Shown here in pieces: positions 24,376 to 31,973 of a stretch of 64,000 nt of DNA. The notes beneath the pieces were generated by a model, which was given only the letters and a program-made list of their open reading frames with translations, was not told the DNA's origin and made no database searches. Made by a program: the position numbers and the translations under genes. Each line of letters starts with the position of its first letter. Position 1 is the first letter of the stretch. Source of the stretch: Candidatus Villigracilis adiacens (GTDB lineage Bacteria; Chloroflexota; Anaerolineae; Anaerolineales; Villigracilaceae); NCBI GenBank assembly GCA_016703605.1, contig JADJBU010000002.1:62001-126000 (forward strand). Reading direction: 5' to 3'.

Positions 24376-24733
24376 ACAAAACCTTCCCCCTGGTCATGAT
24401 CTCGCGCAGGAAGAAATTCCCCTTTTTCTTTTCCTCTTCCCTGATTTCCTTTGGGGTCTTTACAATAATATCCACCGGAAATTCGCGCGGGTAGAGGACA
24501 TTTGATACGGTTACAAAACGTTCAATGGCTTTGGCGCGTGTTTTCATCACGACCAAAAGGTCAACATCGCTATCAGGCGTGGGTTTACCGTAGGCATATG
24601 AGCCGAACAGGATGATCATTTCAGGGTCTAACGTCGAAACGAGCCGTTCGATGGCGGGCGGCAAAGTCTTTGCCACAGGCGGAAATCCCCGGGGACGCGT
24701 GCGGGTCTGGCGCGGTAAAACCATCGCTTTCAT
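24359..24733 (-). CDS. Minimal nucleotidyltransferase (antitoxin of a HEPN/MNT pair)
   Basis: A 124-residue MNT-type protein. GSYAYGKPTPDSDVDLLV is the G-S-x10-D-x-D nucleotide and metal site, and the third acidic residue lies in FPVDIIVKT. It should transfer nucleotides, most likely AMP, to the partner HEPN protein. The N-terminal 25 residues are basic (RQTRTRPRG). TAAAAT is 6 nt before the ATG on the minus strand with no Shine-Dalgarno, consistent with a leaderless message. Confidence 0.88.
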   Translation of the reverse strand: MKAMVLPRQTRTRPRGFPPVAKTLPPAIERLVSTLDPEMIILFGSYAYGKPTPDSDVDLLVVMKTRAKAIERFVTVSNVLYPREFPVDIIVKTPKEIREEEKKKGNFFLREIMTRGKVLYERPQ

Positions 24734-24909
24734 AATTGCATTTTACCATTTTCATACGCCGCACTCTCCAACCCTTCGACATTTGCTTCGACACGCCCTT
24801 CGGGCAGTCAGCGCGACGGCTCAGGGCAATCGTGCAGTCCCCAATTACCAATCCCCCCCTTATCCCCGATTAATCCATCAAAAATGACTGTGTTAGAATC
24901 CTCGTCTTG

Positions 24910-25596
24910 ATGGATAAAACAAAGTTTATTTTGGCATCCAACTCTCCGCGCAGGAGACAGTTATTCGGTTTGGGCGGCTGGGATTTCACAATCCTCGCCG
25001 CGGATGTGGATGAGACTCCCTTCGCAGACGAGTCGCCGCGCGAGTACGTTATCAGACTGGCAAAGGCCAAGGCGTTGGCGACCCAAGCCCGGGTTTGTCC
25101 TGAGCCGCGTCGAAGGGCGGAGTCGGATGCGGTCATCGTCGGCTCGGATACGACGGTTGTGGATGGGAATCAAATCCTCGGCAAGCCGTTGGATGAAGCG
25201 GATGCGCGGCGCATGTTGAAGCAGCTGCGCGGAAGGACGCATCAGGTCTTTACGGGCATTGCGATTTTACGCAACGATCAAATGGTCGCCGACCTGTGCG
25301 TCACCGATGTGCCGATGCGCGATTATTCCAACGATGAGATCGAGCGATATATCAAAACCGGCGACCCGATGGACAAGGCGGGCGCGTATGCGATCCAGCA
25401 TCCCGATTTCAAGCCGGTCGACGTTTTGCAGGGTTGCTATGCCGGGGTGATGGGGCTGCCGCTCTGCCATATTCTGCGCGCGCTGCGGCAGTTCGGGCTA
25501 TCTGCATTGGGGGATGTTCCGGGCGCGTGTCAGTCTCTTCTAAATTATGATTGCAGGGTTTCGCCCGCTGTGTTGAACGGCGAACCCGTCTCTTGA
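24910..25596 (+). CDS. maf: Maf-family nucleoside triphosphate pyrophosphatase
   Basis: A 228-residue Maf protein hydrolysing non-canonical or pyrimidine NTPs (house cleaning). LASNSPRRRQLF, VIVGSDTTVVDG, LGKPLDEADARRML, GRTHQVFTG and KAGAYAIQ are all present. Between ALATQAR and ESDAVIVGSD sits VCPEPRRRA, encoded by a repeat word (GTTTGTCCTGAGCCGCGTCGAAGG) that also occurs between genes; normal Maf proteins have a short loop here. The C-terminal 30 residues are a non-conserved tail. TAGAAT lies 10 nt before ATG 24910; a TTG at 24907 also fits. The PBP gene follows after 10 bp. Confidence 0.92.
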   Translation: MDKTKFILASNSPRRRQLFGLGGWDFTILAADVDETPFADESPREYVIRLAKAKALATQARVCPEPRRRAESDAVIVGSDTTVVDGNQILGKPLDEADARRMLKQLRGRTHQVFTGIAILRNDQMVADLCVTDVPMRDYSNDEIERYIKTGDPMDKAGAYAIQHPDFKPVDVLQGCYAGVMGLPLCHILRALRQFGLSALGDVPGACQSLLNYDCRVSPAVLNGEPVS

Positions 25597-25606
25597 AAGG
25601 AATGGA

Positions 25607-27841
25607 ATGAAGCCATTACGCCGGATCCAGTTTTTTTTCATTGCGCTATTGATCGCCGCATGTTCCTCCGCGCCGGGCGGGGTCGGCGAAATTTTCGCAA
25701 CCGATACGCCCCTGCCCACCGCCAGGGCGGGCGTGACCCCCGCGCCGGATGAAGAAGCCGCAGTGACGGCGTTCTTCGACGCGCTCAGGAACGACGATTA
25801 CGAAGTGATGTATGCCATGCTGGCGCAAGCCAGCCGCGCAGAGTTGACGCTGGAGGATTTTTCCAAACGCTGGAACGACGCCCTAAACACGATGAGCGTC
25901 TCGGGCTTCGACGTTTCGATTCTATCGTCCACCATCAGCCCGTTCAACGGCGAGGTGAAGTACAACATCACATACAAGACCGTGCTGGCGGGCGATATTT
26001 CGCGCGAGATCGTGATGCGGCTTGTCAATGAAGAGAATAACTGGAAGATCGTCTGGGACGATGCGCTCATCCTGCCGGAACTGGCGGGCGGTAATTTGCT
26101 GGCAATGGAGTACGACATCCCCGCGCGCGGCGATATTTACGACCGGGAAGGACTGCCGGTTGCCACACAGTCTGATGCATTTGCTTTTGGCATTCAGACG
26201 GATCAGATCGACAATGAGATGGTCGGCGCGTTGACCTCTGAACTGGGACGCCTGTGCGGGTTTGACCCGCTCGGCATTCAAGACCTGATCGACTCATCCG
26301 GACCCGGTTGGTACCTGCCGATGTGCGAAGGGACACGCGAAGAAGCCCAGCGTTTGCTTTCCATTAGTCCCGGTGGGCTGGTGGTGCAGGAATATTCGTC
26401 GCGCTATTACTTCCGCGGCGGGCTGGCTCCGCAGGCGGTGGGATACACGCTTGCCATTTCGCCCGAACAATTGAATCAATACCGCCGCCTCGGCTATAGC
26501 GGCAGTGAGCGCATCGGGCAGGACGGTATCGAACAATGGGCGGAGGACTATCTCGCCGGGAAGCACGGCGGCGTTTTGCGCGTTGTCAGCCCCACCGGGC
26601 AGATCATCTCCACGCTTGGGCAGAGCGCGCCCGAACCCGCCGATTCCGTTTACCTCACCATTGACAGCAATTTACAATTCCATGCCCAGGCGGCGGTCGA
26701 ATTCTTCCGCGGCGCGATCGTCGTCATGGAGGTGGACACGGGGCGCATCCTTGCCATGGCCTCCGGTCCGGATTATGACCCGAACATCTTCGATGCCAAC
26801 AACCCCAATAACATCGCCCTCAACAGCCTGCTGAACGACGCACGCACCCCGCTGCTCAACCGCGCCGCGCAGGGGCAGCTTCCGCTCGGCTCGGTCTTCA
26901 AGATCATCACCTTCTCCGCCGCCCTCGAAAGCGGATTGTACCTGGCGAACACCGAATACGATTGCCAGTATGAATTTACCGAACTATCCGACCAGGTCCG
27001 CTACGACTGGACGTGGCAGCACTGCCAGGACCGGGTCGCCGCGGGTAAATTCTGCAACACCACAGACAGCACCCCCTCCGGCTTGATCACCCTGCAAGAG
27101 GGCTTGATGCGCTCCTGCAACCCGTATTTCTGGCACATCGGCAACGACCTTTACACCAACTGGAACCGCGGCAACGACATCGCCAACATGGCGCGCGCGT
27201 TCGGTCTGGGGTCGCCCACCGGCATTCAACAGATCCCCGAAGCAGCCGGGCAGATCATAGACCCCGCCTCGCAGGTAGACGCCGTCAACGTCGCCATCGG
27301 TCAGGGGACGGTCCTGGTCACGCCGCTGCAGGTTGCCCGCTTCATGGCGGCAATCGCCAACGGCGGCACCTTGTACCGTCCGCAGATCGTGGAAAAAATT
27401 CAACCCGTCGAAGGCGACCCGCTGCTCGTCTTCAAACCCGAGGCGCAGGGAACCCTTCCGCTGCGGCAGGAGAACCTGGATATTTTGCGCGAAGCCCTGC
27501 TGATGGTCGTCGAGAATCCCAAAGGCACAGCGCGCTTCAACTTCCTGGGCCTGCAATTCAAAGTGGCAGGCAAGACCGGCACGGCAGAATCAGGCAGCGG
27601 CAAACCGCACGGCTGGTTCGCAGGCTACACAATGAACGAAGCCAACACCGACCTGCCCGACATCGCCATCGTCGCGGTCGGAGAGAACATCGGCGAAGGC
27701 TCCGAGTATGGCGTGCCTTTTTTCCGCGCAATCGTCGAAGCCTATTACTACGGCAGCCCCCAACGCCAGTATTATGATTTCGGTCAGATCGGGTATCCGC
27801 CATACACGCCCACGCCGCCTTCGAGCGGGGTGATTCCGTAA
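25607..27841 (+). CDS. Penicillin-binding protein with a MecA_N-like domain
   Basis: A 744-residue class B transpeptidase that crosslinks peptidoglycan outside the membrane. Order: hydrophobic N terminus with a possible lipobox (IAACSS), an NTF2-like MecA_N-type domain (about 50-165), PBP dimerisation domain (about 170-350), transpeptidase (about 360-720). Active-site motifs: S429-VFK, S503-CN and K656-TG. MecA_N-type domains are typical of PBP2a/PBP3-like proteins of Gram-positives, some with low beta-lactam affinity; resistance here is not shown. A proline-rich tail closes the protein. AAAGGA is about 6 nt before the ATG, and maf ends 10 bp upstream. Confidence 0.92.
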   Translation: MKPLRRIQFFFIALLIAACSSAPGGVGEIFATDTPLPTARAGVTPAPDEEAAVTAFFDALRNDDYEVMYAMLAQASRAELTLEDFSKRWNDALNTMSVSGFDVSILSSTISPFNGEVKYNITYKTVLAGDISREIVMRLVNEENNWKIVWDDALILPELAGGNLLAMEYDIPARGDIYDREGLPVATQSDAFAFGIQTDQIDNEMVGALTSELGRLCGFDPLGIQDLIDSSGPGWYLPMCEGTREEAQRLLSISPGGLVVQEYSSRYYFRGGLAPQAVGYTLAISPEQLNQYRRLGYSGSERIGQDGIEQWAEDYLAGKHGGVLRVVSPTGQIISTLGQSAPEPADSVYLTIDSNLQFHAQAAVEFFRGAIVVMEVDTGRILAMASGPDYDPNIFDANNPNNIALNSLLNDARTPLLNRAAQGQLPLGSVFKIITFSAALESGLYLANTEYDCQYEFTELSDQVRYDWTWQHCQDRVAAGKFCNTTDSTPSGLITLQEGLMRSCNPYFWHIGNDLYTNWNRGNDIANMARAFGLGSPTGIQQIPEAAGQIIDPASQVDAVNVAIGQGTVLVTPLQVARFMAAIANGGTLYRPQIVEKIQPVEGDPLLVFKPEAQGTLPLRQENLDILREALLMVVENPKGTARFNFLGLQFKVAGKTGTAESGSGKPHGWFAGYTMNEANTDLPDIAIVAVGENIGEGSEYGVPFFRAIVEAYYYGSPQRQYYDFGQIGYPPYTPTPPSSGVIP

Positions 27842-27847
27842 AAATAG

Positions 27848-27880
27848 AAGTGACAGTCACCTTCAAGGATACTGTCACTT
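27848..27880. terminator. Hairpin between the PBP gene and rsgA
   Basis: Stem AAGTGACAGT / ACTGTCACTT with a 13-nt loop, 6 bp after the PBP stop. No strong T-run follows, so termination would be partial. The word is shared with the palindrome at 23842. Confidence 0.6.
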
Positions 27881-27891
27881 GAGATACTCTT

Positions 27892-28881
27892 TTGACAAAC
27901 ACTCAGGGTCTCATCGTCAAAGCGCAGTCCGGTTTCTTTTGGGTTGAAACCGAATCGAATGTCATTGTCTGCCAACTGCGCGGCAAACTCAAACAGGGCA
28001 GAGCCAAAGGCGATATCGCCGCGATAGGCGACAGGGTCGCTATCACAATTCTGGATGACGGCTCCGGGACGATTGATTCCGTCCATGAGCGGACTCAGCA
28101 AATCGCGCGGCTCGACCCGCGCCCGGGCGGGGTCTACCAGCAGGTGCTTTTAGCCAACCCGAATCAGGCTCTCTTCGTCTTCGCCTGCGCCAATCCAACT
28201 CCGCGCCTGCGCATGTTGGACCGCTTCCTCGTCATTGCCGAAAAACAAAACATCCCCGTTGTGATCGTGGCAAACAAGACAGACGCCGTGGACGACCCGC
28301 AAACCATTTTCGGGATGTATGAATCCATCGGCTACCGCGTCATTTACACCTCCGCCAAAACGGGCGCGGGGCTGGAAGAGTTAAGGTCACATCTTCAAAA
28401 CAAACTCAGCGCCTTTGCCGGACCCAGCGGCGTGGGCAAGTCGAGCCTGCTCAACGCGCTGCAACCCGGTCTGGGGCTGGCCATCAACGAGATCAGTTCC
28501 GCCATGAAAAAGGGACGTCACACCACCGTAACCCGTCAACTCTTCCCGCTTAACGGCGGCGGTTATGTCGCCGACACCCCCGGCTGGAAGTCGCTTGGGC
28601 TGTGGGATACCGAACCGGAGGAGATCGACGCGTACTTCCCCGAACTGCGCGGACTCGTGGCGCATTGTCAATTCAGCGACTGCACCCACCAACACGAACC
28701 CGGCTGCGCCGTCCTCGCGGCGTTGAAGGAGGGGAGAATTCATAAGGAAAGGTATGAGTCGTTTGTGAGGTTGAGGTCGGGGGAGAGTAACGAGTTACAA
28801 GATACGAGTTACGAGTTACGAGATACGAGTTACGAGTTGCGTTTCGCGTTTTACGTTTTGTTACTCACACTTGACACCTGA
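27892..28881 (+). CDS. rsgA: Ribosome small subunit GTPase RsgA
   Basis: A 329-residue circularly permuted GTPase that checks 30S maturation. OB-fold N terminus, then G4 NKTD, G5 TSAK, G1 GPSGVGKSS, switch KKGRHTTVTRQL and G3 DTPG, followed by the zinc motif CQFSDCTHQHEPGC. The start is TTG 27892; no ATG exists before the conserved region and no clear ribosome site is seen. The last 30 residues are encoded by tandem ACGAGTTACGAGAT words and are not part of the family fold. Confidence 0.93.
   Translation: MTNTQGLIVKAQSGFFWVETESNVIVCQLRGKLKQGRAKGDIAAIGDRVAITILDDGSGTIDSVHERTQQIARLDPRPGGVYQQVLLANPNQALFVFACANPTPRLRMLDRFLVIAEKQNIPVVIVANKTDAVDDPQTIFGMYESIGYRVIYTSAKTGAGLEELRSHLQNKLSAFAGPSGVGKSSLLNALQPGLGLAINEISSAMKKGRHTTVTRQLFPLNGGGYVADTPGWKSLGLWDTEPEEIDAYFPELRGLVAHCQFSDCTHQHEPGCAVLAALKEGRIHKERYESFVRLRSGESNELQDTSYELRDTSYELRFAFYVLLLTLDT
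28785..28850. repeat. Tandem ACGAGTTACGAGAT words at the 3' end of rsgA
   Basis: Five or so copies of GAGTTAC/AGATAC words, coding for DTSYELRDTSYELR in the RsgA tail. The following 28860-28905 continues with words of the type TTGACACCTGAAACCTGACC, typical of intergenic filler in this genome. Confidence 0.75.
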
Positions 28882-28907
28882 AACCTGACCCCTGATACTT
28901 GAAACCA

Positions 28908-29912
28908 ATGGATAACTGGAATTTGCTCGGGCACGAATGGGCAGTGGATATGCTTCGCCGTCACGTGGCGCGCGGGGAAACCCGCCATGCCTATCTTTTC
29001 GCCGGCGCGCCCGGTCTCGGTCGGCGGACCCTTGCCCTTCGCCTTGCCCAGGCATTGAACTGCGAAAAACCTATCGCCCCCGGCGAACCTTGTTTCACCT
29101 GCCGTACCTGCAAACAGATCGAAGTCATGCAGCATCCCGATCTCGCCATCGTTCAATCCATGGATGATGACGGAAACTCCAAAGAAGGCGGCACCCTGCG
29201 CGTGGACCAGGTTCGCGAAATCCAGCGGACGTTGAACCTCAAGCCGTATCAATCCCCGTATCGCGTTGCCCTCTTCCTGCGTTTTCACGAAGCCAACGAC
29301 AACGCCGCCAACGCCCTGCTCAAGACCCTCGAAGAAGCCCCCGCCCACGCCATCCTGCTGTTGACCGCCGATACCCCCGAACAACTTCTGCCCACCATCA
29401 ATTCAAGATGCGAAATATTACGCCTGCGTCCCCTGCCCCTCGAAGCCGTCGTCGCAGATTTGCTCGAACGCGGCGTGGATGAAGACCGCGCCCGCCTGCT
29501 CGCCCACATCTCCGGCGGACGCCCCGGCTTCGCCCGCAGACTCGTCGAAGACGCAACAGTCCTCGAAAAGCGCGAAGAACGCCTGAACGACCTTCAGACC
29601 ATCCTGCCCGCTTCAAGGGTCGAAAAATTCTCCTACGCCGAAAAACTCGCCAAAGACAAGGACACGATGCGCCAGACCATCCTCGTCTGGCTCTCGTACT
29701 GGCGCGATGTCTTGTTACGCGTGGCTGGGGCGGAGACTCCCCTCATCAATGTAGACCGCAACATGGAGATCGAATTTTTAGCGGGGAGGCTCGACCTGTC
29801 TTCCGCGCGAAGGGTCGTCAGCGACCACGAATCGGCGCTGGAGAAGATGGAACGCAACGTCAATGCGAGATTGCTGGCGGAAGTGCTGTTGATGGACCTG
29901 CCAAAAATGTAA
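28908..29912 (+). CDS. holB: DNA polymerase III, delta prime subunit
   Basis: A 334-residue clamp-loader subunit. HAYLFAGAPGLGRRTLALRLAQ is a P-loop region in which the usual lysine is arginine, as expected for a delta prime subunit that does not hydrolyse ATP. A zinc module CFTCRTC follows, then VDQVREIQRTL, NALLKTLEEAP (with the arginine-finger region SRC afterwards: INSRCEILRLRPL). A C-terminal collar domain completes it. It opens the sliding clamp together with gamma/tau and delta. The start is the ATG at 28908; a TTG 9 nt upstream is less likely. Confidence 0.93.
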   Translation: MDNWNLLGHEWAVDMLRRHVARGETRHAYLFAGAPGLGRRTLALRLAQALNCEKPIAPGEPCFTCRTCKQIEVMQHPDLAIVQSMDDDGNSKEGGTLRVDQVREIQRTLNLKPYQSPYRVALFLRFHEANDNAANALLKTLEEAPAHAILLLTADTPEQLLPTINSRCEILRLRPLPLEAVVADLLERGVDEDRARLLAHISGGRPGFARRLVEDATVLEKREERLNDLQTILPASRVEKFSYAEKLAKDKDTMRQTILVWLSYWRDVLLRVAGAETPLINVDRNMEIEFLAGRLDLSSARRVVSDHESALEKMERNVNARLLAEVLLMDLPKM

Positions 29913-29934
29913 CGCCGACTAAAGTCGGCGTTAC
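29911..29934. terminator. Bidirectional terminator between holB and the ABC gene
   Basis: Perfect stem TAACGCCGACT / AGTCGGCGTTA with a 2-nt loop, covering the stops of two convergent genes. The short T-runs on each side are weak. Confidence 0.7.
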
Positions 29935-30677
29935 TCTATTGCTTCTCTTAATTTTTTCGCCAATTCCCCAAAATGACTGGTGTAACGAATATCCTCCGCG
30001 CGCGGGCGTGGCAGGTCTACCTCGACATCTAATTTGATTTTACCGGGGCGCTGGGTAAGCACCAAAACCCGGTCTGCCAGGAAGAGCGACTCGTTGATGG
30101 AGTGTGTGACCATGACGACGGTCTTTTGCTTTGCCTGCCAGATGTTGGAGAGTTCCGTCCACATGCGTTCGCGGGTCAGCGCATCCAGCGAGGCAAAAGG
30201 CTCGTCGAGCAGGAGCAGGTCGGGGTCATGGATGAGCGCGCGGGCGATTGCCACCCTCTGCGCCATGCCGCCGGAGAGGTCGCGGGGAAGCGAATCCTCG
30301 AATCCTTCCAATCCAACAAGGTTGACCATTTCCCGCGCTTTGACCTCCGCATCAACCGCCCCGGCATTTTCCAACTCGAGCGGCAGCATGATGTTTTGGA
30401 GGACGGTGCGCCAGGGCATCAGGTTGGACTGTTGAAAGACCATGCCGATGCGCGGCTGGTGGCGATGCATGAAATTCACCGAACCGGAGGTGGGCTGCAA
30501 AATGCCCGCCAGCGCGCGCAAGAAGGTCGTTTTGCCCGAGCCGGAGGGACCGAGAAAACAAACGAACTCGCGCGGGCGGATGTTGAACGATATCCTGTCG
30601 AGCGCGTCCAACCCGCCGTTATTATCGGGGAAGGTGACCGAAAGATCGCGGACGCTGAGGATGTGTTTTGGGGTCAT
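29931..30677 (-). CDS. ABC transporter ATP-binding protein (nitrate/sulfonate/taurine type)
   Basis: A 248-residue ATPase of the SsuB/TauB/NrtD group. Walker A GPSGSGKTT, Q-loop VFQQSNLMPWRTV, signature LSGGMAQR, Walker B LLLLDEPFASLD and the switch histidine VTHSINES are all present. The frame opens 126 bp earlier, but that part lies in a family B element; AGGAA 8 nt before ATG 30677 fixes the start. No permease or binding protein is adjacent, which is unusual for this class. A possible remnant of an upstream gene (KNYANREVAQYREIYP) survives at about 30843-30890. Confidence 0.9.
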   Translation of the reverse strand: MTPKHILSVRDLSVTFPDNNGGLDALDRISFNIRPREFVCFLGPSGSGKTTFLRALAGILQPTSGSVNFMHRHQPRIGMVFQQSNLMPWRTVLQNIMLPLELENAGAVDAEVKAREMVNLVGLEGFEDSLPRDLSGGMAQRVAIARALIHDPDLLLLDEPFASLDALTRERMWTELSNIWQAKQKTVVMVTHSINESLFLADRVLVLTQRPGKIKLDVEVDLPRPRAEDIRYTSHFGELAKKLREAIE

Positions 30678-30696
30678 GCTTGAATTCCTGCATAAG

Positions 30697-30818
30697 TAGG
30701 AGTTGCGCAAAACTAGCGCCCACTGACCGCCGACCACAGACGGACGACCGCTTTTGCGGTCTGTGGTCGGTCGTCTTCGGTCAAAAAATGGAAGAATCTT
30801 CATTTTGCGTAAGTCCTA
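30697..30818. mobile_element. Miniature element, family B copy 3
   Basis: A 122-bp element with ends TAGGAGTTGCGCAAAA / TTTTGCGTAAGTCCTA. It closely matches copy 2 across its length, including the inner GACCGCCGACCACAGACGG / GTCTGTGGTCGGTCG stem. It lies directly upstream of the ABC ATPase start. Confidence 0.88.
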
Positions 30819-30917
30819 AGCGGTTGTACCGCAAACTTCAGTTTGCGCCCCGGTGGGCGGGATAAATCTCGCGGTACTGGGCGACTTCGCGATTGGCGTA
30901 GTTTTTACAGAGCAATA

Positions 30918-31973
30918 CTACAATTTGAACGCGGGGTACATTCTTCCGGTGACGATACCGGCGTAGTTCCTGAGCGATTTTTCAGGACCAAACTCCGCGA
31001 GGGATTTCAATTGCGCATCATCCAACGCGCCGAGCTGGCGCAGAATCTCCAACGTCACCGGCGGGCGAACTCGCACATGCATATCGAGGTCGTCGCCCAT
31101 GGAGGATTTGTCGCCGTCCTCGACCTTGACCGCAATGCCCACGCCTCTTTCATGGATGCCCCCGGGTAGGATGCCGATGATCTGAAAGCCTTCCGCGCCG
31201 CGCTTTGTGACGATTTGTCCCTTGCCCGCTTTCATCAGTTCGCAGTCGAACTCTCCGAAATTACCCACCATTTCGGAGTGGGTCGTCATGGCAGTGGTGA
31301 TCTTTTTACATGCAATTGCGCGTTTCTCCGCGAGCGCGCGCGGATCGCATAACCTTGCCATGCCCAGCGCGGAGTTGTAAAGCGGCATGGCAAAATTCGG
31401 CGCGGAGCAGCCGTCGATGCCGCGCTGAATTTCGGCGGTCTTCATTTCGCACATTTCGGCAAGCGTGTCGAGGATGTCCCGCTGAATTGGGTGGTCGTCG
31501 GAAAGGTAGGTCTCCAGCGGCAGTCCGCGCATTTTGGCAAAAGCCAGCATGGAGGTATGCTTGCCCGAACAGTTATTGAAATTGGGCGTCGGGACGATGT
31601 TCCCCTGTATGACCGCCCGCAATTTCTTCGCGTCCCCCGGCAGGTGCGGACCGCATTGCAAATCCTTTTCCCCGACGCCCACCTTTTTTTGCAGGGCTTC
31701 GACGGCGTCGAGATGCATCTGCGAGGTTTCATGCGAGGCACAGGAGAGGGCGATCTCACTCAGGGCATACCCGTAGTGCTCCGCGCCGCCGCCTTCGATG
31801 AATGGCAGGGCTTGAAAAGGTTTGGCTGAAGAGCGCAAAAAGGCGACCTTGTAGGGGTCGCCATGGGAACGAAGCAGGGAGCCGTCTGAAGCGACCACGG
31901 CGATGGAACCGCGGTGTACCGCTTCGACAACATCCCCCCGCGTCAGTTCAAGGATGGGGAGTGAATCTGCCAT
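30918..31973 (-). CDS. Asparaginase (Rhizobium etli type II-like)
   Basis: A 351-residue protein of the AnsA-like asparaginase family (unrelated to the E. coli enzymes), hydrolysing asparagine to aspartate and ammonia. Conserved segments are FLRSSAKPFQALPF (nucleophile Ser region), SCASHET, NNCSGKHT and GIDGCSAPNFAMP, which include the Cys/Lys/Cys zinc site described for this family, and THSEMVGNFGEFDCELM. Its start overlaps the MBL-fold gene's stop as TGATG, so they form a two-gene operon. Confidence 0.9.
   Translation of the reverse strand: MADSLPILELTRGDVVEAVHRGSIAVVASDGSLLRSHGDPYKVAFLRSSAKPFQALPFIEGGGAEHYGYALSEIALSCASHETSQMHLDAVEALQKKVGVGEKDLQCGPHLPGDAKKLRAVIQGNIVPTPNFNNCSGKHTSMLAFAKMRGLPLETYLSDDHPIQRDILDTLAEMCEMKTAEIQRGIDGCSAPNFAMPLYNSALGMARLCDPRALAEKRAIACKKITTAMTTHSEMVGNFGEFDCELMKAGKGQIVTKRGAEGFQIIGILPGGIHERGVGIAVKVEDGDKSSMGDDLDMHVRVRPPVTLEILRQLGALDDAQLKSLAEFGPEKSLRNYAGIVTGRMYPAFKL

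Noticed and set aside
16613..24733. Defence island
   Set aside because: Two toxin-antitoxin pairs are present, but no restriction, CBASS, retron, Argonaute or similar genes; genes between are housekeeping.
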